Source: Paenibacillus guangzhouensis
GTDB taxonomy: Bacteria > Bacillota > Bacilli > Paenibacillales > Paenibacillaceae
Length of the DNA: 64,000 bases
Assembly (NCBI RefSeq): GCF_009363075.1
Contig: NZ_CP045293.1
Location: 3,224,001-3,288,000, forward strand
Reading direction: 5' to 3'
Both the position numbers and the translations under genes were made by a program. Shown here one piece after another: positions 1 through 7,407 of the stretch (position 1 is the first letter of the stretch; every line of letters begins with the position of its first letter). The notes under the pieces are model-generated. The model had not been told where the DNA came from and ran no database searches. It saw only the letters and a list, made by a program, of their open reading frames with translations.

Positions 1-883
1 ATACATGGTACGGCTCGACCGCTGGACTGGAATGATCATTATACGCGAGGAGTGTCGGCGAAGATTTATACGTTGCATGCTCGGCTTGAATCTTTAATTC
101 TTGCTGTGCATTCTTGTAACCACGCTCTTTATATGTTCTCGCGATCGTCTCATAAGACGGCGTTGTTTGCGGATTTGTCAGCTTGATCGATCGAATGACT
201 AGTGGTTCTTTCACCGAAGTGAGCGTCAGCGTGTGCTCCCCTTTCGCGAAATAGAACGCATACGGTTCTTCCACATAGCCTGTCGCATCTTTCAACAGCA
301 TGTCTTGCCACATTGGAACTTCGATTTGTGACGGAAGCAGGTCATTATCGCGCTCGTCGCGCTCAAACGTCGTGCTCTCATCCTTCCAGATCCGCTGGAA
401 CGTGATGCTATTTGCTTCGGTAAATGGAATTTTCCCGTCGATTCGCAGTTCCCGTTCAATGTCCGAATCTTTGCCTTTAACCGTGAAGTAGTTCAATCCA
501 ATGTTGTATAGACCGTCCTGCGGGACAGAGAACTTCCATTCGATCGAACCCGAATCCGAGGTACGTACGGATCTTCCCGTCGACCCCTCAAAGTGATCAA
601 GTACAGTCACATCCATATCTTGCGTTCGGTCAAAGGAATCCGCTTCAATGACAATCTCTTCGCTTGGGCGATTCGCCTGGTTGTGCAAGGCTGCATATTC
701 TCGATAGCCGCCTTTCTTGCTCGTTCCGGTTAAAGTCGATAAGAGGGCTTGATCCATGCCGCTGCTGCTGCCTTCCGCAGATGCGACTTGACGCGCCTCG
801 CCGCCCACCCACCAGAGAGGTGTGCATGCTATAGCTATACAAGTTACAAGGATGAATACGGTTTTCTTGCTGGATCGACGCAT
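1..883 (-). CDS. Large exported protein, N-terminal 294 residues (runs off window)
   Basis: An open minus-strand frame starts at the ATG at 883 behind a strong purine-rich site (gaggaggggg, 895-904) and continues past base 1 with no stop. The N-terminus MRRSSKK followed by a hydrophobic stretch (FILVTCIAIACTPLW) is a signal or lipoprotein-like leader. The next 250 residues contain a beta-rich jelly-roll-like segment (for example EWKFSVPQDGLYNIGL, then a DIERELRIDGK stretch) of the galactose-binding-like type. Very large Paenibacillus extracellular solute-binding proteins carry such an N-terminal module; that identity is an inference from memory of the family. The upstream neighbour on the same strand is a sugar-binding lipoprotein gene, so a role in glycan binding at the cell surface is plausible. 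Confidence 0.6.
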   Translation of the reverse strand, partial: MRRSSKKTVFILVTCIAIACTPLWWVGGEARQVASAEGSSSGMDQALLSTLTGTSKKGGYREYAALHNQANRPSEEIVIEADSFDRTQDMDVTVLDHFEGSTGRSVRTSDSGSIEWKFSVPQDGLYNIGLNYFTVKGKDSDIERELRIDGKIPFTEANSITFQRIWKDESTTFERDERDNDLLPSQIEVPMWQDMLLKDATGYVEEPYAFYFAKGEHTLTLTSVKEPLVIRSIKLTNPQTTPSYETIARTYKERGYKNAQQELKIQAEHATYKSSPTLLAYNDHSSPAVEPYHV

Positions 884-913
884 ACGTTTCGTTTCCCCCT
901 CCTCTTAAGCAAT

Positions 914-959
914 TCCCCTAATCACCGTAGAACCAGCGAGCTGGGACAGGATTAGGGGA
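914..959 (-). promoter_or_regulatory. Stem-loop in the leader of the exported-protein gene
   Basis: A perfect 10-bp inverted repeat, TCCCCTAATC (914-923) and GATTAGGGGA (950-959), encloses a second small stem (CCAG/CTGG, 933-944). It lies directly upstream of the ribosome-binding site of the gene starting at 883. No T-run follows, so it is more likely a leader or mRNA-stability structure than a terminator. Confidence 0.45.
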
Positions 960-999
960 TCATATCAAGAGCGGAATATAATTTAAGGTCGTTCAAGAA

Positions 1000-1165
1000 G
1001 TGATCTTTTGATCACGTAGTGATTCATGAAATAAATCGACGTCGAATCTTGCGTTCACCCTCGAGAGAATATGCTTACGAAGTATGTTTCCTCTGGAAAC
1101 ATTTCAGGTACTCATTTAGGTTTTGCCTAAACTCCGTTCCTCTGAAAGTTTTTCGAAGAAAAACT
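1000..1165. repeat. Cluster of four short perfect hairpins in the 361-bp gap 884-1244
   Basis: The gap between two minus-strand genes holds consecutive short palindromes: GTGATC/GATCAC (1000-1015), ATGTTTCC/GGAAACAT (1084-1102), TTTAGG/CCTAAA (1115-1131) and AGTTTTTC/GAAAAACT (1147-1165). None has a clear U-tract. The cluster sits just downstream of a binding-protein gene, the place where mRNA-stabilising structures often raise binding-protein levels over distal genes. No protein-coding frame of quality is seen here. Confidence 0.5.
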
Positions 1166-1244
1166 CGCTCCGGAAGCATAGATCCTTCGGCTTCTCGCAA
1201 CCTTCTCGGTGAAAAGCTCACTTTTTGAACTTACATTTTATGTG

Positions 1245-2648
1245 TTATTTGCTGGAATCCAATAATTTCTTGATGTTCGCTTCGAATTGTGGTTTTACTT
1301 TATCGATCGCTGTTGCTGGGGATACTTTACCTTCCGTAATCTCCTTCACAACGCCTTCGAACAATTTCTCGCCGTCTGGAATCGCGTAGTAGGAGATGTA
1401 GTCAATGTTATCTGCCATTTGCTTACGCGTATCCATCGACTCTTTGTTCGGATAAGAAGTCTGCCAAGACTCTTCGGACAATTTTCTTCCCGCTTCGTTC
1501 AAGCTGATCTCATCAATAATGTGAAGCGCTGCTTCTGCATTTTTGGAATATTTGGATACCATCCACATGTTGCCGAATGGTGTATAAGATACATATTTCT
1601 CAGCCTTAGGACCTTTCGGGAAGAACACATAGCCTAAATCTTGACCTTTCATGTTCTCAACGAAGCCCCCAAGCTCCCAGCTGAATCCTGCGTACATTAC
1701 GCCTTTACCAGCAACGAACTCTTTGCTCGCATCGTCTGGAATCGGTTGTTGAATCGATTTGTCGACATTGAACAAGTCAGATACATATTGCAGTGCTTCC
1801 ACCGCATTCGGACCATTCAAGGAGAACTTGATCTCGCCGCTCTCATCCTTGTCGACAGAGCCTTTATTGGTATATACCATTTGCTCTGTAAGAGCTTTGA
1901 GTTTGCCGTAAGCACCGGATAGACCCCATACATCTGTCTTGCCGTCGCCGTTCGTATCTTTTGTTGCTTTTTTCGCAAATTCACGGAACTTATCCCAAGT
2001 CCACTCGCCTTTTTGCTGAAGCTCATAAGGATCTTCAAGTCCAAGCTTCTGAACAAGTGTCTTGTTGTAGAAAATACCGTATGGAGAAGGTGCAGAATCG
2101 ATGATACCGTATTGCTTGCCTTTGTAGCTGCCGCCTGCTCTCATCCAGTCGATATACTTCGCGTCTTTCACGTCAATCCACTCATCAATCGGTTGAATGA
2201 ATTCTTTGTTCACGAGCTGCGGGAATGCCCAGAATAATTCCAATCTGACGATATCCGCGAACGGTTCGCCGGACAATGAAGTCACAGTGAAGTTCTCAAC
2301 GTATTTGCCGTAGTCGCCGAATTTCACGAATTCGATCTTCGCGTTATACTTCTTCTCCGTTTCCTCAATCAATTTGATCTGCGCTTCTTCCGCAGGTCCT
2401 TTGTCCTTCATCGTACGAGGATCAGCATCATCCCACCACACGCCAATCTTCACGGTCTGCCCATTCAAATCGAATTTCTTCTCTTCTGCTGCAGCTGGTT
2501 CTTCTTTCGCTGGCTCAGTCTTCGTTGTGTCTTCCTGCTGTGCCGCTGGCTCTGCAGCCGGTTTCGTGTCGGTGCCCTTGGAGCAGCCGATCACACTCAC
2601 GATCAACATGAGTGTTAAGAAGTACGAAGCAAATTTAAGCGCTTTCAT
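1245..2648 (-). CDS. ABC transporter sugar-binding lipoprotein (family 1)
   Basis: A 467-residue extracellular solute-binding protein. The start at ATG 2648 is chosen over an upstream in-frame ATG because gggggatt precedes it and the protein then begins with a clean lipoprotein signal (MKALKFASYFLTLML) and lipobox VIGC. A Pro/Ala/Glu-rich linker follows, then the mature domain with a VKIGVWWDDADPRTM stretch, GDYGKYVENFTVTS and the GKGVMYAGFSWELGG region typical of MalE-like carbohydrate binders. It would deliver an oligosaccharide to an LplB/LplC-type permease pair; no permease is adjacent inside the window. It is divided from the GntR/LacI-type regulator gene by a terminator, and its promoter shares a 13-base motif with the transglutaminase gene promoter. 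The ligand is unknown. Confidence 0.9.
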   Translation of the reverse strand: MKALKFASYFLTLMLIVSVIGCSKGTDTKPAAEPAAQQEDTTKTEPAKEEPAAAEEKKFDLNGQTVKIGVWWDDADPRTMKDKGPAEEAQIKLIEETEKKYNAKIEFVKFGDYGKYVENFTVTSLSGEPFADIVRLELFWAFPQLVNKEFIQPIDEWIDVKDAKYIDWMRAGGSYKGKQYGIIDSAPSPYGIFYNKTLVQKLGLEDPYELQQKGEWTWDKFREFAKKATKDTNGDGKTDVWGLSGAYGKLKALTEQMVYTNKGSVDKDESGEIKFSLNGPNAVEALQYVSDLFNVDKSIQQPIPDDASKEFVAGKGVMYAGFSWELGGFVENMKGQDLGYVFFPKGPKAEKYVSYTPFGNMWMVSKYSKNAEAALHIIDEISLNEAGRKLSEESWQTSYPNKESMDTRKQMADNIDYISYYAIPDGEKLFEGVVKEITEGKVSPATAIDKVKPQFEANIKKLLDSSK

Positions 2649-2710
2649 CTGAATCCCCCACGATCTGATAAATTTGGACTTCCTCCTTAACCGATAGTTC
2701 AGCACATTAA

Positions 2711-2724
2711 ATAAAACGCTTACA
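2711..2724 (-). promoter_or_regulatory. cre-like catabolite site
   Basis: The minus strand reads TGTAAGCGTTTTAT, close to the CcpA operator consensus. It lies in the transcribed leader of the binding-protein gene, about 60 bp downstream of the predicted start point, where a CcpA roadblock would act. A weaker alternative promoter (TTAACT-17 bp-ATTTAA) could overlap it. Confidence 0.4.
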
Positions 2725-2780
2725 TATCCAGTTAAAGAAATTGGAACAACGGGTTATATCAACTGTGTTCCATATTTTGT

Positions 2781-2857
2781 ATTATACGAAGGAGATTTAA
2801 TTTTGTAAATACATTAGATATACCTTTTAAAAAAAAATAAATATTAAGTATATTTAA
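2781..2857 (-). promoter_or_regulatory. Promoter of the binding-protein gene with candidate regulator sites
   Basis: Reading the minus strand, TTTACA (2804-2809) and TATAAT (2781-2786) are separated by 17 bp, a good sigma-A promoter. Immediately upstream of the -35 lies GATATACCTTTTA (2817-2829, plus-strand reading) and further upstream TTAAGTATA (2844-2852). Both motifs recur at the transglutaminase promoter (6851-6903), which suggests that the GntR/LacI-type regulator encoded between them recognises them. Confidence 0.55.
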
Positions 2858-2873
2858 TTTCGTTAACAACGCA

Positions 2874-2922
2874 CAAAAAAAGCCTTCTCCTGGATGTCAA
2901 TTACACCGCGGAGAAGGCTTAT
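2874..2922 (-). terminator. Rho-independent terminator of the GntR/LacI-type regulator gene
   Basis: On the minus strand an AAGCCTTCTCC / GGAGAAGGCTT stem is followed by a run of T. It lies 26 bp past the stop codon of the regulator gene. Confidence 0.85.
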
Positions 2923-2947
2923 CTGTATTAAATTACTATGAAATAAA

Positions 2948-4081
2948 TTACACCGATGTGTTCACATGCTGACTCGTTGATTCACGCTCAATGATTCGAA
3001 TCGGCACTTTCACTTGCTGATGCGCAAGTTCCGGCTGCTCAATGCGTTGAACAATCATCCGTGCGGCCTCGTAGCCTATTGCATAATAGTTCTGGGCTAC
3101 GGAGCTCACCGGTACATCCGCTTGCCGAGACACATCATGATCGTCAAATCCCGCAATTGCAAGCTGCTCAGGCACCTGTATCCCTTTGTCTAAGCAGCAC
3201 CGGACCAGATCCACCGCAAGATGGTCATGCTCTGCTTGAATCGCTGACACTTCCAAATCCAGCAGCCGATCGAGAAGCGTGTTGTAGAAGGCATTCGCGT
3301 TCGGCGAATACATCTCCGTATAAAAATCCGTAATTAACAGCTCCGTATCGATGGGAATCCGATGGTCTTTGAGTGCCCTGCAATAGCCTAGGTACCGATC
3401 ACGAACTGAGCTCCGATATTCCACGCTCACACTGGATACAAAGGCTATCCGTTCATGCCCCAGCTCAATCAATCGTTTCGCAGTCTGGTATCCGCCCTCG
3501 AAGTTATCCGATACCACGCTGCTGATCGGCAGGCTATCGAAGTATTGGTCAATCGTCACGATCGGAAAGTCGTTCGAATAAATCGCATGCACCACATCGA
3601 TATTGCTAATCGTGCTAATCGGATAGAGAATGATCCCGCTTGGACCGCTCTTCGGGATTTTCGTAATCATTTCACGTTCCTTATCCTTCTTCCAGTTGCT
3701 GTTGTGTATCGTGAGGAAATATCCTTTGGAATCCAGATAATCATGCGCTCCCTTGATATAATCAAGCTCGCTTGTCGCCATATAAGGCAAGACCATCGAA
3801 ATAATGCGATGTGCGACCGGGCTCCCTGTCTCCCCTGATAGATTCGCATCTTCCGGATGCTTGACATAGCTTCCGCTTCCGCGTTTGCGGTAGATCAGAC
3901 CTTCCCGCTCTAATTCGATCAAGGCACGTTTGGACGTAATTCGGCTTACACCGTATTGTTCCGCAAGATCCACTTCGGTAGGAAGCTGCTGCTCCGGTAC
4001 ATATTGCCCCGTGCGAATCTTCTCTTGCAAATCGCCCAAAATTCGCATATAGAGTGGTTGTTTTTCCGATTCCAAAATCAT
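2948..4081 (-). CDS. Sugar-responsive GntR/LacI-type regulator (AraR-like architecture)
   Basis: A 377-residue regulator with an N-terminal GntR winged helix (residues about 8-75, including LPTEVDLAEQYGVSRITSKR and LIYRKRGSGSYV) fused to a LacI/RbsB-type periplasmic-binding-like effector domain (residues about 90-370, with IAFVSSVSVEYRSSVRDRY and LAIAGFDDHDVS). This is the layout of Bacillus AraR, a repressor released by sugar binding. The start may be the ATG at 4081 or the GTG one codon earlier; both are weakly preceded by a ribosome site. It lies between a sugar-binding protein gene and a transglutaminase-like gene, and repeated motifs at both promoters suggest it controls both. A TAAGTAT motif in its own upstream region hints at autoregulation. 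Confidence 0.88.
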   Translation of the reverse strand: MILESEKQPLYMRILGDLQEKIRTGQYVPEQQLPTEVDLAEQYGVSRITSKRALIELEREGLIYRKRGSGSYVKHPEDANLSGETGSPVAHRIISMVLPYMATSELDYIKGAHDYLDSKGYFLTIHNSNWKKDKEREMITKIPKSGPSGIILYPISTISNIDVVHAIYSNDFPIVTIDQYFDSLPISSVVSDNFEGGYQTAKRLIELGHERIAFVSSVSVEYRSSVRDRYLGYCRALKDHRIPIDTELLITDFYTEMYSPNANAFYNTLLDRLLDLEVSAIQAEHDHLAVDLVRCCLDKGIQVPEQLAIAGFDDHDVSRQADVPVSSVAQNYYAIGYEAARMIVQRIEQPELAHQQVKVPIRIIERESTSQHVNTSV

Positions 4082-4186
4082 CACGTCCAGTCGTATCGTC
4101 CATCTACAAATACTTACATTTTACCACATTTAGAGGTAGGCCAAAAGTCGTTGTTTTGACCACGATTTCACATTAGTTCAACACTG

Positions 4187-6832
4187 CTAGCGCACAACGC
4201 TCGCTGTTACTCCTTTGATCACTTGCAGCGCCTCTCTACCAATACCGAGCTTGTATCCCGCAGATTTGTATCGGATTTGACCTTCTTGGTCAATGACGAA
4301 AACAAGCGGCAGACTTTGTGTCTGCGCAGCATCCGCGTCGCCCGTTACCCGAATGAGACCTGCATCTTGAGTATCGATCGCAAATTGCGTCTTGGCCGGG
4401 AGATCCGCATAGGCGTCAGGATCGAAGGCAGCCGTACGGTTACGCTCGCTGATGACGAGACTGATCGGTCCGCCCCAGCTCTCGAATTCCGCCGTCAGTT
4501 CACGCAGCTCGCGAATGAGATGCTTCGATGGTTCACGATCCGGTTCTATCCATGCAAGCAGCATGCCGGAATCTCCAGCTAAGGACGCGGCCGTGCTTGC
4601 AGCGCCTGATAGGAAGTTCAACGACAACTGCGGATCGACTTGGCCAAGCACAGGGAGCTCCACGGTCTCTTCGCGGAAGATAGGCGTAATCTCAATCGTC
4701 TGTCCTGGCTCTACTGTAAACATATGCATCCGAATGAGCACGGTGCCGCTGCTTAAGCGCGTCCCTGTAACGAGACGATAGAACCCGGATTTCACTTCAA
4801 GCTTCTCGCCGTTCCAGTCGGTTTTGCCATAAGGGTATTGGAGCGTCTTATAGACTCCGTGATCAAATCTAGCAATCGAGAAATTGAGGAAATACTCCAT
4901 TGTTGTTCCATCCGCTTGAATTAGCTTCACGAAGCCACCATTGTTCTCATCATGCACTTCCTCAACCGGCTCGACTTCGCCAACAAGAATTGAAGTCACT
5001 TCTCTCCATACGCCTGCCTCCATGAATTGCGGCAACCGCTCACTCGGCTCAAGTCTTGCAGGAATGCCATAGCTCCGTGCCATCGCAACAAATAAGATAT
5101 AGATGGAGAGGCGATCTCCCTTGCGCAGCATGAAGCTGCCACGCGGCGTCGCAGATCCTTGGTAGTAATTGTAGTTCTCCAGAATCTCCACATGATCCGC
5201 AATCCACTGTGCGAGCGCAGCCGGCTTCTGACGGAATTGCTCCTGTTCCACCGGTGTAAATTGCGCGAGGAAGAACGCTCTGAATGGTACAATCATCTCC
5301 GTATTGATGCGTGGGCACAGAATGTAACGCATAAACGTCTCGTCATCGTGCGCAGAAGCAAATGCCGACGCATGGACCAAGTGATCTTCAAGCGAGTTCC
5401 GGAACGTATCCGTCAAGTCTTTGACGTTCAGACTTTCCAGCAGTTTCAGCGCCCATTCACCGAATTGCGGTGCAAATTCTTTCAGATATCCCGCGATCTC
5501 ATGGCTATTTCCGCGAGCTCTGTTCAGCATTTCCCATACTCTTGCTGGCGGTAAATTAAGCTCAGCTGCAAGCGCTTCGGCCTGTTCTTGATTTACGAAG
5601 GTCTGCTCATAGGAAGCACGAATGCTCGCACCCTCTTGCACCCGGCGCGTATTCTCTTGCTTCTCTTCATCCGTAATCCCTGTATTGGCCGAATCCGGTT
5701 GCTCTACCGGAGGCACCATATCGAACTCCAAGAATCCATCCTCAGGCTGCTGCTCCGAAATAATGATTTCCATCTCGCTTGCGTCTGCGACACGAAGCTT
5801 TTGCACGCCCCAGCGATTGCCGCTCACGGCATGAATCCACAAGTCGCCGTAGCCTGTCGTCAAGGATGCTTGACCTTGCTCATCGGCCGTAATCGTTGCA
5901 ATCGAGGTAAACTCCGCCGAGTTATACAGTTGGAATTGGACCTTCGCGCCTGAAACGGCATCCCCCTGCTCATCCTTCACCTGAATCGTTACCTTCTTGC
6001 TCTCTGCATACGTCGGCAGCACATTGATCTCGGTGTACCACGTCTCGGATAGCGTCGCTTCCTCTGGACCTGGATAGTTCGCGGGAACACGAGTATTCAC
6101 GAGCATCGCACGCAGAGCAGGCGCACGGAACCAGCCTTCATTTAATCTTGCTTCAGGCTCGCAGGCCCCTAAGAAGTACCATGTTCCATCCGCGTAAGCT
6201 TCGACCCATGCATGGTTCGAATCGCAGTGCGCCCAGCGCGGCGTATAACATTGGCGTGCCGGAATGCCCAAGCTGCGAAGTGCAGCTACAGCGAGTGTGG
6301 ACTGTTCTCCACATCTCCCGAGCGTCGTACGAATCAAAGTAAGCGGAGAGACCGTTCTCGGGTCATTTCCGATATATGTCGCTTTCTCATGACACCAATG
6401 GTTAATCTCGAGAATCGCCTGCTCCATCGACAGAGCCTTCACCCGATCGAAGATTTGATCGAAGAACCAACCGCGGCAATCTTCAATATTCTCATTGTTG
6501 ACGCGATACGGTAGAACGAAATGAAGAAACAGATGATCTGTAATTTTCTGTCCCCAAGGTACTTTCTTCCGGATATCAAGGGAGGTTCGTACATGGCTCA
6601 AGAAGAGCTCCCCATCGTAATCCGCCAAATCATTTAATGGCATATAAGCATATAAAAACGTAAGCGCGAACCTTTCTTCCTCACTCATCGGCTGTTCGAA
6701 TACATCAAAAAGTTCCTTTTCTTTCGCTTGCGCTAATTTCTTCTTCAACTCAAACTTCTCTACAATGTTTTGAACTTGACGATCGTCTAACGAAAACGGA
6801 TTCTTCATTCGTTCAATCCACTCCTCACCCAT
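4187..6832 (-). CDS. Transglutaminase-like protein with second degenerate core and thioredoxin-like C-terminus
   Basis: An 881-residue protein without signal peptide or membrane segment, so probably cytoplasmic. Residues about 130-225 form a transglutaminase-like (papain-type) core with LGRCGEQS (Cys174) and SNHAWVEAY (His207); the usual third residue, Asp, is not obvious and the segment reads FLGACEPE. A carboxypeptidase-regulatory or Ig-like beta domain follows (about 270-345). Residues about 590-650 look like a second transglutaminase core (KGDRLSIYILFVAMARSYGIP) that lacks the cysteine. The C-terminus (about 750-875, LPLVFVIDQEGQIRYKSAG) resembles a thioredoxin/AhpC-TSA fold without a CXXC pair. 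Possible roles are protease, amidase or peptide N-glycanase-like cleavage of imported glycopeptides; function is not established. The ATG at 6832 has gagg five bases upstream. Confidence 0.8.
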   Translation of the reverse strand: MGEEWIERMKNPFSLDDRQVQNIVEKFELKKKLAQAKEKELFDVFEQPMSEEERFALTFLYAYMPLNDLADYDGELFLSHVRTSLDIRKKVPWGQKITDHLFLHFVLPYRVNNENIEDCRGWFFDQIFDRVKALSMEQAILEINHWCHEKATYIGNDPRTVSPLTLIRTTLGRCGEQSTLAVAALRSLGIPARQCYTPRWAHCDSNHAWVEAYADGTWYFLGACEPEARLNEGWFRAPALRAMLVNTRVPANYPGPEEATLSETWYTEINVLPTYAESKKVTIQVKDEQGDAVSGAKVQFQLYNSAEFTSIATITADEQGQASLTTGYGDLWIHAVSGNRWGVQKLRVADASEMEIIISEQQPEDGFLEFDMVPPVEQPDSANTGITDEEKQENTRRVQEGASIRASYEQTFVNQEQAEALAAELNLPPARVWEMLNRARGNSHEIAGYLKEFAPQFGEWALKLLESLNVKDLTDTFRNSLEDHLVHASAFASAHDDETFMRYILCPRINTEMIVPFRAFFLAQFTPVEQEQFRQKPAALAQWIADHVEILENYNYYQGSATPRGSFMLRKGDRLSIYILFVAMARSYGIPARLEPSERLPQFMEAGVWREVTSILVGEVEPVEEVHDENNGGFVKLIQADGTTMEYFLNFSIARFDHGVYKTLQYPYGKTDWNGEKLEVKSGFYRLVTGTRLSSGTVLIRMHMFTVEPGQTIEITPIFREETVELPVLGQVDPQLSLNFLSGAASTAASLAGDSGMLLAWIEPDREPSKHLIRELRELTAEFESWGGPISLVISERNRTAAFDPDAYADLPAKTQFAIDTQDAGLIRVTGDADAAQTQSLPLVFVIDQEGQIRYKSAGYKLGIGREALQVIKGVTASVVR

Positions 6833-6850
6833 GATTACCTCGAATCGAAT

Positions 6851-6903
6851 TAAAAGGATATACCTTTTATTCTATTCTAAACAATTTGGTATACTTAATT
6901 CAA
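6851..6903 (-). promoter_or_regulatory. Promoter and operators of the transglutaminase-like gene
   Basis: On the minus strand TTGAAT (6898-6903) and TAGAAT (6874-6879) are 18 bp apart. A perfect 19-bp palindrome TAAAAGGATATACCTTTTA (6851-6869) covers the expected start point and a second motif, TTAAGTATACC (6888-6898), lies in the spacer. Both motifs also occur at the binding-protein promoter at 2781-2857. The layout suits repression by the intervening GntR/LacI-type regulator. Confidence 0.6.
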
Positions 6904-6935
6904 GTCCCTTAAATCGTTTGTTCTTCCAAAAATAA

Positions 6936-6972
6936 ACAAAAAAAGACTGAACCCTTATCATTTGGCTCAGTC
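6936..6972 (-). terminator. Terminator of the CAT-domain gene
   Basis: On the minus strand the stem GACTGAGCC / GGGTTCAGTC is followed by seven T residues. It begins about 15 bp past the stop codon of the CAT-domain gene. Confidence 0.8.
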
Positions 6973-6987
6973 GCTTCATGTTCTGAT

Positions 6988-7182
6988 TTACATCGATTTC
7001 GAGCCGGTAACCGGCTGCATCATATACTCCTGAATAATATCCGATTGTTGGATCATCATGCCTTCTTTTTTCTTAAATCCGATTCCTTTACCGAATGCGA
7101 CGAAATGTACATTACTCGAACCTTTCACAATCACAGCATTATGGGAAATAATTTGAACGATCTCACGATCCATCCCTGTCAT
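6988..7182 (-). CDS. Stand-alone CAT (co-antiterminator) RNA-binding domain protein
   Basis: A 64-residue protein that matches only the N-terminal RNA-binding domain of LicT/SacY/BglG antiterminators: REIVQIISHNAVIVKG, then FGKGIGFKKKEG, then the IIQEYM helix. Full-length antiterminators have about 280 residues with two PTS-regulated PRD domains; none are present here, and the gene ends at its own terminator, so this appears to be a genuine CAT-only protein rather than a truncation at the sequence level. The start is probably ATG 7182 (aagagg upstream) or ATG 7173; the longer frame begins with TTG. In known systems the CAT domain dimerises and binds a RAT hairpin to block a terminator. The promoter contains a cre site. 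A target RAT element was not found. Confidence 0.75.
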   Translation of the reverse strand: MTGMDREIVQIISHNAVIVKGSSNVHFVAFGKGIGFKKKEGMMIQQSDIIQEYMMQPVTGSKSM

Positions 7183-7236
7183 CTCTCCATTCCTCTTCAA
7201 TGTTATCCAGACGAGTCAACGACAACCTCTCTATCT

Positions 7237-7265
7237 ATTGTAATTGAATTCGCTTTCATTTTAAA
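7237..7265 (-). promoter_or_regulatory. Promoter of the CAT gene with cre site in the spacer
   Basis: On the minus strand TTTAAA (7260-7265) and TACAAT (7237-7242) are 17 bp apart. The spacer contains TGAAAGCGAATTCA (7245-7258), a full match to the CcpA cre consensus, so glucose repression of the gene is expected. Confidence 0.6.
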
Positions 7266-7320
7266 CAATGAAATGATTGAAATTTTCTTTATTTTGATTG
7301 AAAAAATTACTTTTTTATCG

Positions 7321-7352
7321 TAAAAATCCCGCCAAACCTTAACTTGACGGGA
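7321..7352 (-). terminator. Terminator after the M60 peptidase gene
   Basis: On the minus strand CCCGTCAA pairs with TTGGCGGG (one G-T pair), followed by ATTTTTA. It ends the LplB-LplC-binding protein-M60 operon. Confidence 0.75.
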
Positions 7353-7407
7353 CTTTACACGCGATTACGGTTTACTCACACCAACCTCAAACCGAACATG
7401 TCTTAAC

